From contig JAJRSC010000011.1 in the NCBI GenBank assembly GCA_024278985.1, positions 1 to 56,920 on the forward strand: a stretch of 56,920 nt of DNA, given 5' to 3'. Source of the stretch: an archaeon. Lineage in GTDB: Archaea > AGJL01 > Methanococci > Methanococcales > Methanocaldococcaceae. Position numbers and translations under genes: made by a program. The notes beneath the pieces were generated by a model that saw only the letters and a list, made by a program, of their open reading frames with translations, had not been told where the DNA came from and made no database searches. This document shows, one piece after another, positions 48,678-56,920 of the stretch. The number at the start of each line of letters is the position of its first letter. The first letter of the stretch is position 1.

Positions 48678-49274
48678 TCAATTAAGATATTTTTTTATTT
48701 TTTTAACAATTTCATCAATTTTTGATTGAGGTACAGATTCACCTCTAATTACACCTGTTACAATATCAACAACAATTCCCTTAGATTTAGGATGAACAGG
48801 CATAACTTCACGTGTCTTTATTCCATACTTTGCAAGGTCTTCGAAATCAACAGGTGCCTGACAAACGATTATTGTAGGAATTTCAACATACTTCATAAAC
48901 AATCCGGCTTTATAAACAATATGGCTTATTACATTACCGAAATGAACTATACATAATTTATGTCTATTAATTTGTTCAACTTCTTCAGGTTTTAACCCAA
49001 ATGTAGAACCCATTGCCCCCCTTGGGGCATCACTTGGAATTCCTGAACCTGCATTTAATACGAGGACACTTGTATTTATCCCTACTTCTCTAATTCCATA
49101 AGTTATTTCACATACTGGTTTAGTTATATGTCTTCTTCCGGGAGACATTGCAACAACAATAACATCATTCTGTAGGGCCTCGGCTAATGTTCCTCTTTGA
49201 GCTAATCCCCCACCTTCAGCCAATCCCATAACGGCCCTACAGTCAATAATTTGTTCTCTTCTACCAACAGGCAT
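48678..49274 (-). CDS. mcrC: Mcr operon protein C, Mcr activation component
   Basis: McrC is a component of the ATP-dependent complex that reduces Ni in F430 to the active Ni(I). The 198-residue protein starts [13 protein letters not shown] and contains [36 protein letters not shown] and [18 protein letters not shown]. An ATG nine bases earlier (49283) is in frame and overlaps mcrD; I prefer 49274 because the family starts there. Marker 7 at 3 kb is a partner in the same complex. Confidence 0.95.
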   Translation of the reverse strand: MPVGRREQIIDCRAVMGLAEGGGLAQRGTLAEALQNDVIVVAMSPGRRHITKPVCEITYGIREVGINTSVLVLNAGSGIPSDAPRGAMGSTFGLKPEEVEQINRHKLCIVHFGNVISHIVYKAGLFMKYVEIPTIIVCQAPVDFEDLAKYGIKTREVMPVHPKSKGIVVDIVTGVIRGESVPQSKIDEIVKKIKKYLN

Positions 49275-49275
49275 T

Positions 49276-49767
49276 TTATTCATCTTTATCTATATTTTTT
49301 TCAATTACAGAAACATTAGTTTTTAATCTACTTCTTGGATCAACTAATCCAATTAATCTTCTGTCCATTTCATTAATTAAGAATACTCCATCTTCACCAT
49401 ATTTTAAATAGTCAGTAACTGTAGGTCTATCTTTTAGGAACTTACCTACTTTTATGTTATAACCGAAAGGAAACAACTCCTTACATATTTCCTCTATTTT
49501 GTTAATTTCACTATCATCTGTTAATGTTAATATAAATCTACCGGCCATAACAGTCAGTTCTACAGGTACTCCTTTTACATTAATAATTTTTCTTTCTGAA
49601 TGATTAACTGGTAAGCCCCTTGCAGGACCAAAAGGAACAGTTTTTGGTAAAGATTGCCCATGAATAACTACTCTATCAACAGTTTTTAAGTCATATATTC
49701 TATTTAAAAATTTTTCGGTAGTGGAAGCTTTAAGATATCTGTGAGGGAAAATTTCAACCTCAATCAT
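49276..49767 (-). CDS. mcrD: Mcr operon protein D
   Basis: McrD is a 163-residue soluble protein that binds apo- or immature Mcr and assists its assembly or activation; it is not part of the final enzyme. Visible family stretches are [39 protein letters not shown] and [13 protein letters not shown]. It lies 12 bases after mcrB and reaches the mcrC start. Confidence 0.95.
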   Translation of the reverse strand: MIEVEIFPHRYLKASTTEKFLNRIYDLKTVDRVVIHGQSLPKTVPFGPARGLPVNHSERKIINVKGVPVELTVMAGRFILTLTDDSEINKIEEICKELFPFGYNIKVGKFLKDRPTVTDYLKYGEDGVFLINEMDRRLIGLVDPRSRLKTNVSVIEKNIDKDE

Positions 49768-49779
49768 AGTTTCATCAAT

Positions 49780-51111
49780 TTAAATTTTATCTTTAACTTG
49801 AAGAGCTCCTTCAATTACATATTTTAATGGTTCTCTAAACTCATCAATTGCACTAAATACTACTCCAATTAATGCTGAAGTTCTTTCTGGTGAGAACATT
49901 TGAGTTCCAGCATCTAAACACATTGCAGCAGCAACTGGTGGAATAGCAAATCCTTTTGAGTGTCTTGTAACAATGTGGTTTCCGTTAAAGATACCAGGAC
50001 CTCCTCCTCCATAAATTGAGTGACTGAAGAATGAGAATCCAACAGCTGTACCTTCAGCTCTACCGAAATCAACTCCCGGGAGACCTGTTTCGTATTCTAA
50101 AATATCGTTGTAGTATAAGATTGTTGAAGCTACTCCCTGAGCAGCTCTTGCTGCACCAATATTAACTATAACAGCTGCAACTAATCCAGCAGCTGCGTAA
50201 GCATTCCATTTTGCAATATCAACTGGTCTATATAATTTAAATCCTGATTCTAAGGTTTTATCTTCTTTTATAACTCCATCTTCTAATGCTCTATCTAATA
50301 ATGATGCAATAACAGTTCCTACAGTTCCATTTTTACCATTTTCTTTAACTAAATCAATAACTAAATTATCAGCATTCAAACCTTCATATGCTAATCCTAA
50401 TAAATGTAATCTTTCAAATGCACCAATAGCATCTCCCATTTCAAACATTGCAGTTTGTTCCATTAAAGCTGCAAATGCAACAGCATTCATTGTGTTCTTT
50501 TTTGTACAAGCAACAAAGTGATTAACCATAATATTTCTTAAAGCATATCCAGGACATTCTAAGGTTAATGGGTTTCCTAATAACCCTGCAATATTTGCTC
50601 CTTTCATTGTAACTTCATGAGGATATCCTCCTAAGATAGCAGCATGAACCATTGGAGCATCAAACATATCAATATTGAAGGTTCTTATTAAAGCTTCTTT
50701 TAATGCCTGAGCAGTTGCCAATATAGAAACAGAATATTCAGCAGCTATTTCTAATCTTTTAGTTGGCATTTGGACAACCATTTGTTTTCCATCGTTAATT
50801 AATCTTATATTTGTGTCATCATCTTCAGATACTCTTAAAACTCTTTCAACATATTCAGCTATAGTTTCAGCATTTTCAACAATTGGTAAGTCTAATTCTC
50901 TACCCATTATTTTACAACCTTTTCCTCCAACTTGTCCAGTTCTTAATGCATTTTCAATACCTGCTAAATTTACAGCAACAGTTCTTTTAACATCTTTTAC
51001 TATTTTTTGTATTGTTGGGTTATATAATGGACTTATAGCTTCTAATGGAACATTTTCTTCTACAAGTTTTCCTTTTTCATTATATAAATCAATTGTATCT
51101 TGGTATTTCAT
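49780..51111 (-). CDS. mcrB: Methyl-coenzyme M reductase beta subunit
   Basis: The first gene of the mcr operon: 443 residues from ATG 51111, which is preferred over 51120 because GAGGTG lies eight bases upstream and the family starts [16 protein letters not shown]. Coenzyme-B/F430 pocket sequences include [20 protein letters not shown] (about residues 363-382) and [20 protein letters not shown]. Full length and undisrupted. Confidence 0.97.
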   Translation of the reverse strand: MKYQDTIDLYNEKGKLVEENVPLEAISPLYNPTIQKIVKDVKRTVAVNLAGIENALRTGQVGGKGCKIMGRELDLPIVENAETIAEYVERVLRVSEDDDTNIRLINDGKQMVVQMPTKRLEIAAEYSVSILATAQALKEALIRTFNIDMFDAPMVHAAILGGYPHEVTMKGANIAGLLGNPLTLECPGYALRNIMVNHFVACTKKNTMNAVAFAALMEQTAMFEMGDAIGAFERLHLLGLAYEGLNADNLVIDLVKENGKNGTVGTVIASLLDRALEDGVIKEDKTLESGFKLYRPVDIAKWNAYAAAGLVAAVIVNIGAARAAQGVASTILYYNDILEYETGLPGVDFGRAEGTAVGFSFFSHSIYGGGGPGIFNGNHIVTRHSKGFAIPPVAAAMCLDAGTQMFSPERTSALIGVVFSAIDEFREPLKYVIEGALQVKDKI

Positions 51112-51160
51112 ATTTATCACACCTCATAGATTATATATTTCTCTTAATTTAATGAAACTT

Positions 51161-51185
51161 CTTATTTATATATTAACTTTTAACT
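51161..51185 (-). promoter_or_regulatory. Putative mcr operon promoter
   Basis: On the minus strand AAAAGTTAATATATAAATAAG has an A-rich BRE-like start and a TATA box centred near 51168, about 57 bases before the mcrB ATG. Initiation about 25 bases on gives a leader of roughly 30 bases containing GAGGTG. A second TATA-like run (CATATATATAC, near 51208-51219) could give a longer leader, as expected for a highly expressed operon. Prediction by eye. Confidence 0.5.
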
Positions 51186-51342
51186 TAGAAACCAAAACGA
51201 AAAGTATATATATGTTGTCTGTGGGATCTTATAATTTTAGTCATTACAATTAATATTTATGTTGGTTTATAATATATTATTAATTTGCTTTTAGATATTG
51301 AAATAAAAATTATAAAAATAATTAATAATAGAGGGATTTTTT

Positions 51343-51945
51343 ATGAAGAAACTTTTTACTTTTTCAATTATTGGGTTAATAATTTTTACAGCCTTTTTTT
51401 ATAGAGATCCTCCAAGAGAGACACCTTATATAAGTAATGTTATTATTTCTCCCTCAGATGGAACTGTTAAATATATTAAATTTAGTAAAGATATTGAAGT
51501 TTTTAAAGATGGAAATACATATAAATTAAATCTTACTAAATATTTCCCTAATGGAGCTTATATTGTTGGTATTTTTATGTCTCCATTTGATGTTCATGTT
51601 AATTGGGCCCCTGTAAGTGGAAAGGTTGTATATATAAATCATATTGATGGTAATTTTTATCCAGCATTTTTTACTAATGTAGAAAAAACTAATGAAAGAA
51701 ATATAATGATAATAAAAACTAAAAATAATGAGTATATTGGAGTTGTACAAATTGCTGGAGTGGTAGCAAAAAGATGTGTATTTTATGTTAATGTTGGAGA
51801 TTCTGTAAAAGTAGGAGAAAAAATAGGAAAAATAAAACTTGGCTCTCAAACAGCAGTAATTATTCCTCCAGACTATAAAATTGTGGTTAATGTAGGAGAT
51901 TATGTCAAAGGAGCAGAAACAGTTATCGCTGTCAAAAATAATTAG
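51343..51945 (+). CDS. asd: Archaetidylserine decarboxylase (PSD family) proenzyme
   Basis: A 200-residue pyruvoyl-dependent decarboxylase that makes archaetidylethanolamine. It has an N-terminal membrane helix (about residues 3-20), SPSDGTVKYI, FMSPFDVHVNWAPVSG (about 83-98) and the self-cleavage site LGSQT (about residue 167), where Gly-Ser splits to form the pyruvoyl serine. It is the short PSD type of archaea and some bacteria. GAGGGAT precedes the ATG. CarS at 31 kb works earlier in the pathway. Confidence 0.9.
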   Translation: MKKLFTFSIIGLIIFTAFFYRDPPRETPYISNVIISPSDGTVKYIKFSKDIEVFKDGNTYKLNLTKYFPNGAYIVGIFMSPFDVHVNWAPVSGKVVYINHIDGNFYPAFFTNVEKTNERNIMIIKTKNNEYIGVVQIAGVVAKRCVFYVNVGDSVKVGEKIGKIKLGSQTAVIIPPDYKIVVNVGDYVKGAETVIAVKNN

Positions 51946-52753
51946 TGAGATATATAGAATAAGAGAAGAATTTGGATTTAAAAAAATTAATATAGATATT
52001 GTAAATGTTTCTTATAAAAATGGTATCCTAACTATATATACAAAAACAAGAAGTGATAAATCAGCTATAATAGGAAAGGGTTTAGTTGTTGGAAAATTAA
52101 GAGAGAGACTAAATGTTAAAGTTGTTAAAGTTGAAGACTATACAGACATATTACTTTTTAAGAAAAGATGTAAATTAATTAAAGAAAAATATAAAAATTT
52201 TGATGTTATTGTTGATATTTGTAATTATTTTTTAGATAATAGAAAAAGCAATAAAAAGGTTTATGTTACAATAACTTGCCAGAAGGATTTAATTATTTTT
52301 AAAACTCTTAAAAATATTTTTTCTAAGGTTACTGCTATTTTATTTGATTTTAATCCCTTAACACCTGAAAGGGTTAGAAATAATATAATTAATGAGATAA
52401 ATAAAGATAAAATACAGTATAATTGTATAAAAATAAATTTAAATATAAATAAAATTTTAGAAAAATATCCTTGTGGTTTTTTAATAGATTATATCCCTTT
52501 TGAGGGAGTTATATTTACTTCATGCCTATCTAAGGAGGTAGTTTTAAAAGAAAATAAATTATTTATAAATTTTAATAAATTATTTCCTATAAAAGGTCCA
52601 ACTTTAGGATACTGTCCTATTTTAATTCAATATTTGAAAAAATCTAATGATTATAAAAATCTAATTAAAAATGTTGTTGAAGATATTTATAAAGGTGGAA
52701 AAGAACCAACTGAAGGAGTAAATGATATTATAAAGATAATTAAGAAATTATAA
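51902..52753 (+). CDS. KH-like-domain protein of unknown function next to asd
   Basis: A 283-residue protein that I do not recognise. It starts 44 bases inside asd in another frame. Residues about 15-75 look like a KH-type nucleic-acid domain (TIYTKTRSDKSAIIGKGLVVGKLRERL resembles the GxxG loop helix pair). The remainder is alpha/beta with a few cysteines (ICNYF, TITCQK, KYPCGF, FTSCLS, GYCPIL), as in PP-loop or RNA-modifying enzymes. A role in RNA modification is a guess. It lies near mcr in Methanocaldococcus-like order. Confidence 0.6.
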   Translation: MSKEQKQLSLSKIISEIYRIREEFGFKKINIDIVNVSYKNGILTIYTKTRSDKSAIIGKGLVVGKLRERLNVKVVKVEDYTDILLFKKRCKLIKEKYKNFDVIVDICNYFLDNRKSNKKVYVTITCQKDLIIFKTLKNIFSKVTAILFDFNPLTPERVRNNIINEINKDKIQYNCIKINLNINKILEKYPCGFLIDYIPFEGVIFTSCLSKEVVLKENKLFINFNKLFPIKGPTLGYCPILIQYLKKSNDYKNLIKNVVEDIYKGGKEPTEGVNDIIKIIKKL

Positions 52754-52801
52754 TCTTATTTATATAGTATCAGATATATAATTTATTAGTTGGTGATAAT
52801 T

Positions 52802-53350
52802 ATGAGAGTTGATATTAGGTTAGCTGGTTTTGGTGGGCAGGGGATACAGTTAGCAGGAATACTTTTAGGAACTGCTGCAGCAGTTTATGAAGATAAATAT
52901 GCATTTCAGACACAATCCATAGGTCCAGAGGCTAGGGGAGGAAAATCAAGGTGTGAAGTAGTTATTTCAGATAATCCAAGAGACTATCCAAAAGTTAGAA
53001 AATTGGATATATTTGTAGCAATGTCTCAGGAGGCATTAGATGCCTATTTAGATGATTTACCAAGTGGTAAAATCTTAATTTATGACCCAGATATGATGGT
53101 AAGACATCCTACAAGAGAAGATATAAAAATATACAAGGTTCCAGCTACTAAGACAGCATATGAACTAGGAAATAAAATAGTTGCCAATGTTGTCATGCTT
53201 GGAGCATTGGTTGAAATAACTAAAGTTGTATCCAGAGAAGCTATAAGAGAAGCAGTAAAAAATGGAGTTAAACAAAGATTTGTTGATATAAATTTAAAGG
53301 CTCTTGAAAAAGGTTTTGAATTGGGAGAGAAAGTATGTTCGGAAAATTAA
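52802..53350 (+). CDS. korC: 2-oxoacid (2-oxoglutarate) ferredoxin oxidoreductase gamma subunit
   Basis: A 182-residue gamma-domain protein of the 2-oxoacid:ferredoxin oxidoreductase family, with [18 protein letters not shown] (residues 5-22) and [20 protein letters not shown]. The [12 protein letters not shown] motif favours the 2-oxoglutarate enzyme (KorC) over pyruvate or indolepyruvate forms. It makes 2-oxoglutarate from succinyl-CoA in the reductive direction. The other subunits are not adjacent. I choose ATG 52802, after GGTGAT, over an upstream TTG. The end overlaps ftsY by 16 bases. Confidence 0.85.
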   Translation: MRVDIRLAGFGGQGIQLAGILLGTAAAVYEDKYAFQTQSIGPEARGGKSRCEVVISDNPRDYPKVRKLDIFVAMSQEALDAYLDDLPSGKILIYDPDMMVRHPTREDIKIYKVPATKTAYELGNKIVANVVMLGALVEITKVVSREAIREAVKNGVKQRFVDINLKALEKGFELGEKVCSEN

Positions 53351-54486
53351 AAGAAAAACTACTTAATGCTACTAAAAAAATTACTGAAAAAATTTATAAA
53401 AAAGGTGAAGCTGAGGAAGTAAAAAAGCAGAATATAGAAACTAAAAGGGTTGTTGATAAGGATAAAAATATAAGTAAAAGTAAGGTTATAACTTCATATA
53501 ATGATGATATTAAAAAAGATAATAAAAAAGAAGAAAAGAAAAATATCAGTTTCTTTGATAGATTTTATATAACAAGAAATATAAAAAAAGTTATTAAAAA
53601 AGAAGTTGTTATATTAGAGGAGGATATTTAGGATATTTTAGAAGAATTGGAGATTGAACTTTTAGAGGCTGATGTTGCTCTTGAAGTTGTTGAAGCTCTA
53701 TTAAACGAAATAAAAAATGAATTGGTTGGTAAAAAGATATCACCAGATGATGATGTTGAAGAGATTGTTTTAGATGCTATAAAGAATGCCATAAGAAATA
53801 TACTTTCTCAGGAAAAAATAGATTTAGAAGAGGTAATCAGAAAAAATAAAGAGATTGGAAAACCAACAGTTATTGTTTTTGTAGGAATAAATGGAACTGG
53901 AAAAACTACAACTATAGCCAAGTTAGCATATAAACTAAAAAATAAAGGTTATAGAGTTGTTTTAGCTGCAGGAGATACATTTAGAGCAGGGGCTATAGAA
54001 CAATTGGAAGAGCATGCCAAAAGAGTTGGTGTTAGAGTTATAAAACATAAACCTGGCTCAGATTCTGCAGCAGTTATATATGATGCTATTGAACATGCAA
54101 AGGCAAAAAATATTGATGTAGTTCTTGCAGATACTGCAGGAAGGCAGGCAACAAATATAAATTTAATGGAAGAAATTAAAAAAGTTGTTAGGGTTACTAA
54201 ACCAGATTTAGTTATATTTGTTGGAGATGCCCTAACAGGAAATGATGCTGTTTATCAGGCAAAAGAGTTTGATGAGGCTGTTGGAATTGATGGGGTTATT
54301 CTCACAAAAGTAGATGCTGATGCAAAGGGAGGGGCAGCATTATCTATAGGCTATGCAATAGGTAAGCCAATTCTTTACTTAGGTGTTGGACAAAGATATG
54401 AGGATTTAATTGAGTTTTCACCTGAAATATTAATTAACAGAATTTTTGGAACTCCTGAAAAGTTTTCAACAGAAAGAGAATTTTAA
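53335..54486 (+). pseudogene. ftsY: Signal recognition particle receptor FtsY, in-frame TAG
   Basis: FtsY docks SRP-ribosome complexes at the membrane. The frame begins [20 protein letters not shown], runs through a charged A region, meets TAG at 53629-53631 (codon 99) and continues in frame with [20 protein letters not shown] (N domain) and a complete G domain: [34 protein letters not shown] or AAG to TAG by one base explains it. The NG core after the stop is intact, and a TTG at 53647 might restart translation, so partial function is possible. The gene is essential and normally single-copy; sequence error is the leading reading. Confidence 0.93.
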
Positions 54487-54494
54487 GGGATAAT

Positions 54495-54797
54495 ATGATT
54501 ATTGTATATACAACATATCCAAATGAAAAAGTTGCTGTTGAGATAACTAAAAAATTAATTGAAAAAAAACTTGTTGGATGTGCAAATATAAAAAATCAAA
54601 AATCTATATATATCTGGGAGGAAAAAATTGAAGAAGATTTTGAAGTTGGAGTTATTTATAAGACATTAGAAGAGAAGAAAGATGAAGTTATTAAGTTTAT
54701 AGAAGAACATCATCCTTATTCAGTTCCTTTTATTATGTGGTTTAAGGTAGATGTTAATAATGATTATTTAAAATGGTTATCTAATACAATTTTATAA
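54495..54797 (+). CDS. cutA: CutA1-like divalent-ion tolerance protein
   Basis: A 100-residue trimeric ferredoxin-like protein with the CutA1 features: TTYPNEKVAVEITKKLIEKK, VGCANI (residues 29-34), IYIWEEKIEED and the HHPYSVPFIMWF stretch. Bacterial relatives affect copper tolerance, but the molecular role is unclear. AAGGGATAAT precedes the ATG, eight bases after ftsY, so they may be co-transcribed. Confidence 0.9.
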   Translation: MIIVYTTYPNEKVAVEITKKLIEKKLVGCANIKNQKSIYIWEEKIEEDFEVGVIYKTLEEKKDEVIKFIEEHHPYSVPFIMWFKVDVNNDYLKWLSNTIL

Positions 54798-54805
54798 TTT
54801 CATTT

Positions 54806-55001
54806 TTAATTAATTTTTTTATATTTCTCATCATCTGGAACAGTTAATATAGGTTTTAGAAGGTAATTTTATTGAAGCCCTAAATCCATATTTTTTAGCT
54901 GTTGATGTAACTATTTTATTATATTTATAAAGTTCATCAAATAACTCTTTATTCCATTTATACAACAATAAAACCGCTAAATAAAAAATCCACAGATATA
55001 T
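54806..55001 (-). pseudogene. C-terminal gene remnant with a frameshift
   Basis: On the minus strand an open stretch reads LWIFYLAVLLLYKWNKELFD, then ELYKYNKIVTSTAKKYGFRA and SIKLPSK; removing one extra A near 54853-54856 continues it as PILTVPDDEKYKKIN and TAA at 54806-54808. No start codon or ribosome-binding site is visible, and the frame is closed by a stop at its upstream end (55002-55004). It looks like the 3' part of a gene truncated near the point where the next remnant begins. I do not recognise the family; the hydrophobic start hints at a membrane helix. Confidence 0.4.
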
Positions 55002-55022
55002 TTATAGGAATTATAGAATTAA

Positions 55023-55443
55023 TTTCAAATAATATTAAAAGGTTGGAGACGGTTTTGTAACAAGAAAGTTTTAAAGAGATGTAAAGAATTAAAAACCGAT
55101 TATATTGGGAAAATTAGAAAAAACCTTATAATTGAACTTTTCGGTAAAAGAGTTAAAATAGAAAAGTTGTTTAATAATCTCGACAAATTATAAAAAGAAA
55201 GCTGAGAATATTATAAACGAATATCTAAAAAGATATAAGATAGAGGAAAAGCATAAACGGGATAAATCAATTTTGAACGTTGAAGGAAATTATTTATCAT
55301 CAGAAAAGAGCAATATCGGATTTGTTAGATTAGCAGGGATGTTATTTAATTGTATCGAATATTTAAGATACAAAAATGGAATATCATTTTATAAAGTAGT
55401 TAAAAAGTGCAGTAAAGAATTAATAAAGAAGGGACTATCGTAA
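55023..55443 (+). pseudogene. Decayed mobile-element (probable transposase) gene fragment
   Basis: Two frames join near 55189. The first reads WRRFCNKKVLKRCKELKTDY and IGKIRKNLIIELFGKRVKIE until TAA at 55191; the second continues YKKKAENIINEYLKRYKIEE, HKRDKSILNVEGNYLSSEKS and NIGFVRLAGMLFNCIEYLRY to TAA at 55441. The tail pattern (basic, IGKIRKN, RLAGM) resembles the C-terminal half of DDE transposases, though I cannot name the family. Codons such as CGG, TCG, CTC, ATC and AGC are rare in the neighbours, a sign of foreign origin. No terminal repeats were found. Confidence 0.45.
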
Positions 55444-55491
55444 TCACACGGTCAGTTATATAAATTTAAGTATCGGAGGTTAGAGATAAGT

Positions 55492-56049
55492 ATGAGAATA
55501 TTGATATTAGTTATTACAATTTTTTTATTAATTGGAGGATGTTTAAATTATAATGATAACAATACTAACAATATTATTTTAAATAATCCACATTATTATG
55601 GTTATGTTGTTAAAGTAGTTGATGGAGATACTGTTTATGTTAAAGTAGATGGGAATCTTTGGAAAATAAGATTATTAGGGGTTGATACTCCAGAAATACA
55701 TAAAAAGAATAATCCCTATGAATACTATTTAATCAATGGAACACCTATAACTAACATAACATACTTAAAGTTATGGGGTTTAAAGGCAAAAGATTTTGCT
55801 GAAAAAGAGCTTTTACATAAAAAAGTTATTATAGTTTTTGATAAAAAAATAGAAAAAGATAGATATGGAAGATATTTAGCATATATCTATATTAACAAAT
55901 CTGGTAAGTTAATAAATTTTAATGAAGAACTTCTAAGATATGGATATGCAAGAGTGTATATTTCTGATTTTTCATTAAAAAATGAATTTTTAAGAATTGA
56001 AAGATATGCTAAAGAAAATAGAATAGGACTATGGAACTGGAGTGGTTAA
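55492..56049 (+). CDS. Thermonuclease (staphylococcal nuclease-like) lipoprotein
   Basis: A 185-residue secreted nuclease. A signal sequence ends in the lipobox IGGC (Cys17), then the SNase fold has VVDGDTVYV (residues 43-51), RLLGVDTPE (catalytic Arg and Glu region, about 61-69), KDRYGRYLAYI (second catalytic Arg) and GYARVYI, ending in NRIGLWNW. It should degrade nucleic acids outside the membrane in a Ca2+-dependent manner. GGAGGT lies 11 bases before the ATG. It sits just after the decayed island. Confidence 0.9.
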   Translation: MRILILVITIFLLIGGCLNYNDNNTNNIILNNPHYYGYVVKVVDGDTVYVKVDGNLWKIRLLGVDTPEIHKKNNPYEYYLINGTPITNITYLKLWGLKAKDFAEKELLHKKVIIVFDKKIEKDRYGRYLAYIYINKSGKLINFNEELLRYGYARVYISDFSLKNEFLRIERYAKENRIGLWNWSG

Positions 56050-56050
56050 A

Positions 56051-56716
56051 ATGATAAAGGAGATTTTTGAAAATGTTTATATTGTTGATGATAAATTAGC
56101 CACAAAATCAACAGTTAAAGGAAAGAAAGTTTATGATGAAAAAATCATAAAATTAGATAATGAAGAGTATAGAGTTTGGAATCCTTATAAAAGTAAATTA
56201 GCAGCTGCTATATTGAAAGGTCTAAAAACTTTACCTATAAAAAGAAATTCCAAAATTTTATATTTAGGAGCATCTGCTGGAACTACACCATCTCATGTTG
56301 CAGATATAGCAGATAAAGGAATTGTTTATGCAGTTGAATACTCTCCAAGAATTATGAGAGAGATGTTAGATGCCTGTGAAGGTAGAAAAAATATAATTCC
56401 AATATTAGGAGATGCCAACAAACCACAAGAATATAGTGATATTGAAATGGTTGATGTTATTTATGAGGATGTTGCTCAACCTAATCAGGCAGAGATTTTA
56501 ATTAAAAATGCTAAGTGGTTTTTAAAAAAAGATGGATATGCAATGATTGCCATAAAAGCCAGAAGTATAGATGTTACTAAAGACCCAAAAGAAATTTTTA
56601 AAGAGCAAAAAAATATTTTAGAGAATAGTGGTTTTAAAGTTTTGGAAGAGATTGATATAGAACCTTATGAAAAAGACCATATTATGTTTGTATGCAAATG
56701 GATTAGAGACTATTAA
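56051..56716 (+). CDS. flpA: Fibrillarin-like rRNA/tRNA 2'-O-methyltransferase
   Basis: FlpA is the catalytic subunit of archaeal C/D ribonucleoproteins, together with Nop5 and L7Ae. From the ATG at 56051 it has 221 residues: an N-terminal beta domain, VWNPYKSKLAAAILKG, SAM motif YLGASAGTTPSHVADI (about residues 74-89), VYAVEYSPR and DVIYEDVAQPNQ with the catalytic Asp. It overlaps the thermonuclease stop region, and GGAGTGGT lies in front of it. Its nop5 partner is beyond the window. The guide RNA at 39255-39315 is a likely substrate-selecting partner. Confidence 0.95.
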   Translation: MIKEIFENVYIVDDKLATKSTVKGKKVYDEKIIKLDNEEYRVWNPYKSKLAAAILKGLKTLPIKRNSKILYLGASAGTTPSHVADIADKGIVYAVEYSPRIMREMLDACEGRKNIIPILGDANKPQEYSDIEMVDVIYEDVAQPNQAEILIKNAKWFLKKDGYAMIAIKARSIDVTKDPKEIFKEQKNILENSGFKVLEEIDIEPYEKDHIMFVCKWIRDY

Positions 56717-56719
56717 TAA

Positions 56720-56920
56720 TTAAACTTTAAATGTATTTGCTTGTTTTGAAAGAGTTTCAATTTCTTTCACAACTTCTTTTGTAGCTTTAGAAATTTCTTC
56801 GATTATAGCATTTAGTTCTTCAGTAGAGGCGGTTAGTTCTTCAGCGGTTGCTGCAAACTCTTCGGAGATAGATGCAACATCTTGTACATCTCTTAATGCT
56901 ACTTGGATATTTTCAGCGGC
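56720..56920 (-). CDS. Methyl-accepting chemotaxis protein, C-terminal end (partial)
   Basis: The right edge holds the last 66 codons of a second chemoreceptor on the minus strand, ending with TAA at 56720-56722. It reads [20 protein letters not shown] and [20 protein letters not shown], almost the same as the corresponding part of the receptor at 37192-38637 ([13 protein letters not shown]...), so the two are paralogues. The stretch includes C-terminal candidate methylation sites (EE pairs). The gene is cut by the window edge, not broken. Confidence 0.9.
   Translation of the reverse strand, partial: AAENIQVALRDVQDVASISEEFAATAEELTASTEELNAIIEEISKATKEVVKEIETLSKQANTFKV

Noticed and set aside
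46191-51111. Mrt (isoenzyme II) rather than Mcr
   Set aside because: mcrC and mcrD are both present and the mtr operon follows, the arrangement of isoenzyme I.
50813-51253. Plus-strand 146-codon frame over the mcrB start and mcr promoter
   Set aside because: It lies antisense to conserved mcrB codons and its composition is that of a shadow frame.
53629-53631. UAG as pyrrolysine in ftsY
   Set aside because: Pyrrolysine is known mainly in methylamine methyltransferases of Methanosarcinales and a few others; nothing in the window suggests the pyl system, and FtsY has no need of it.
54820-54850. Second C/D box RNA on the minus strand (GATGATGAG)
   Set aside because: Only the C-like box is present; no CTGA at a suitable distance, and the bases read as VPDDEKY in a gene remnant.

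Overview
The window is part of the chromosome of a very AT-rich methanogenic archaeon. It looks like a hyperthermophilic, hydrogenotrophic member of the Methanocaldococcaceae (order Methanococcales). The evidence is a complete mcrBDCGA operon followed by mtrEDCBAFGH, two energy-converting hydrogenase (Ehb-type) subunits, archaeal-type proteins throughout (L24e, L44e, S27e, GINS, GatE, fibrillarin, archaeal TpiA, CDP-archaeol synthase), TATA-type promoters, GGTGAT-type ribosome-binding sites and frequent TTG/GTG starts. I see no tRNA, rRNA, CRISPR array or intact insertion sequence.

Layout. 1-5.7 kb: the tail of S28e, L24e, a broken DNA cytosine methyltransferase, a small DUF555-type protein, a universal stress protein, NAD synthetase, methanogenesis marker 7 with a small partner, and TrkH. 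5.7-9 kb: a GbsR/MarR-like regulator with clear operator-like repeats, a half-size RND exporter and a COG1361-type surface protein. 9-11.7 kb: the cobalt/nickel importer cbiMNQO. 11.8-17.2 kb: a methyltransferase, pdxS with a tiny coupled membrane protein, tpiA, purKE and archease. 17.1-25.9 kb, minus strand: S27e (broken), L44e, GINS, a DUF5814-type helicase, a CcdA/thioredoxin pair, Ogg, GatE (broken) and ehbMO. 26.3-39 kb, plus strand: a DHH nuclease, a tightly overlapped chain (pyrH, PP-loop protein, pcm, aroD (broken), carS, ACT, hom), a permease, an M20 hydrolase, cbiF, a chemoreceptor and a ZPR1 protein. 39.25 kb: a C/D box guide RNA on the minus strand. 41-51.1 kb, minus strand: the methanogenesis core. 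51.3-56.9 kb: archaetidylserine decarboxylase, a KH-like protein, korC, ftsY (broken), cutA, a decayed island, a thermonuclease, fibrillarin and the tail of a second chemoreceptor.

How the genes work together. Mtr moves the methyl group from tetrahydromethanopterin to coenzyme M and pumps Na+. Mcr then releases methane. Mmp7 and McrC belong to the Mcr-activating machinery. CbiMNQO and CbiF serve the nickel (F430, hydrogenases) and cobalt (corrinoid of MtrA) demand. Ehb supplies low-potential ferredoxin for carbon fixation, including the 2-oxoglutarate oxidoreductase to which KorC belongs. Fibrillarin is the enzyme that uses the C/D guide RNA found here.

Two results stand out. First, five conserved genes carry a single disabling change each: in-frame TGA, TAA, TAA and TAG in the methyltransferase, rps27e, aroD and ftsY, and one lost base in gatE. 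Four of the five should be essential, so sequence error is the leading explanation, but unusual decoding should be excluded. Second, the minus-strand RNA at 39255-39315 has perfect C, D', C' and D boxes. Both guides match 23S rRNA domain IV; one places its target on the nucleotide equivalent to E. coli C1920. I did not find a convincing wholly new multi-gene system; the regulator/RND/surface-protein cassette is the best candidate for unexplored biology.
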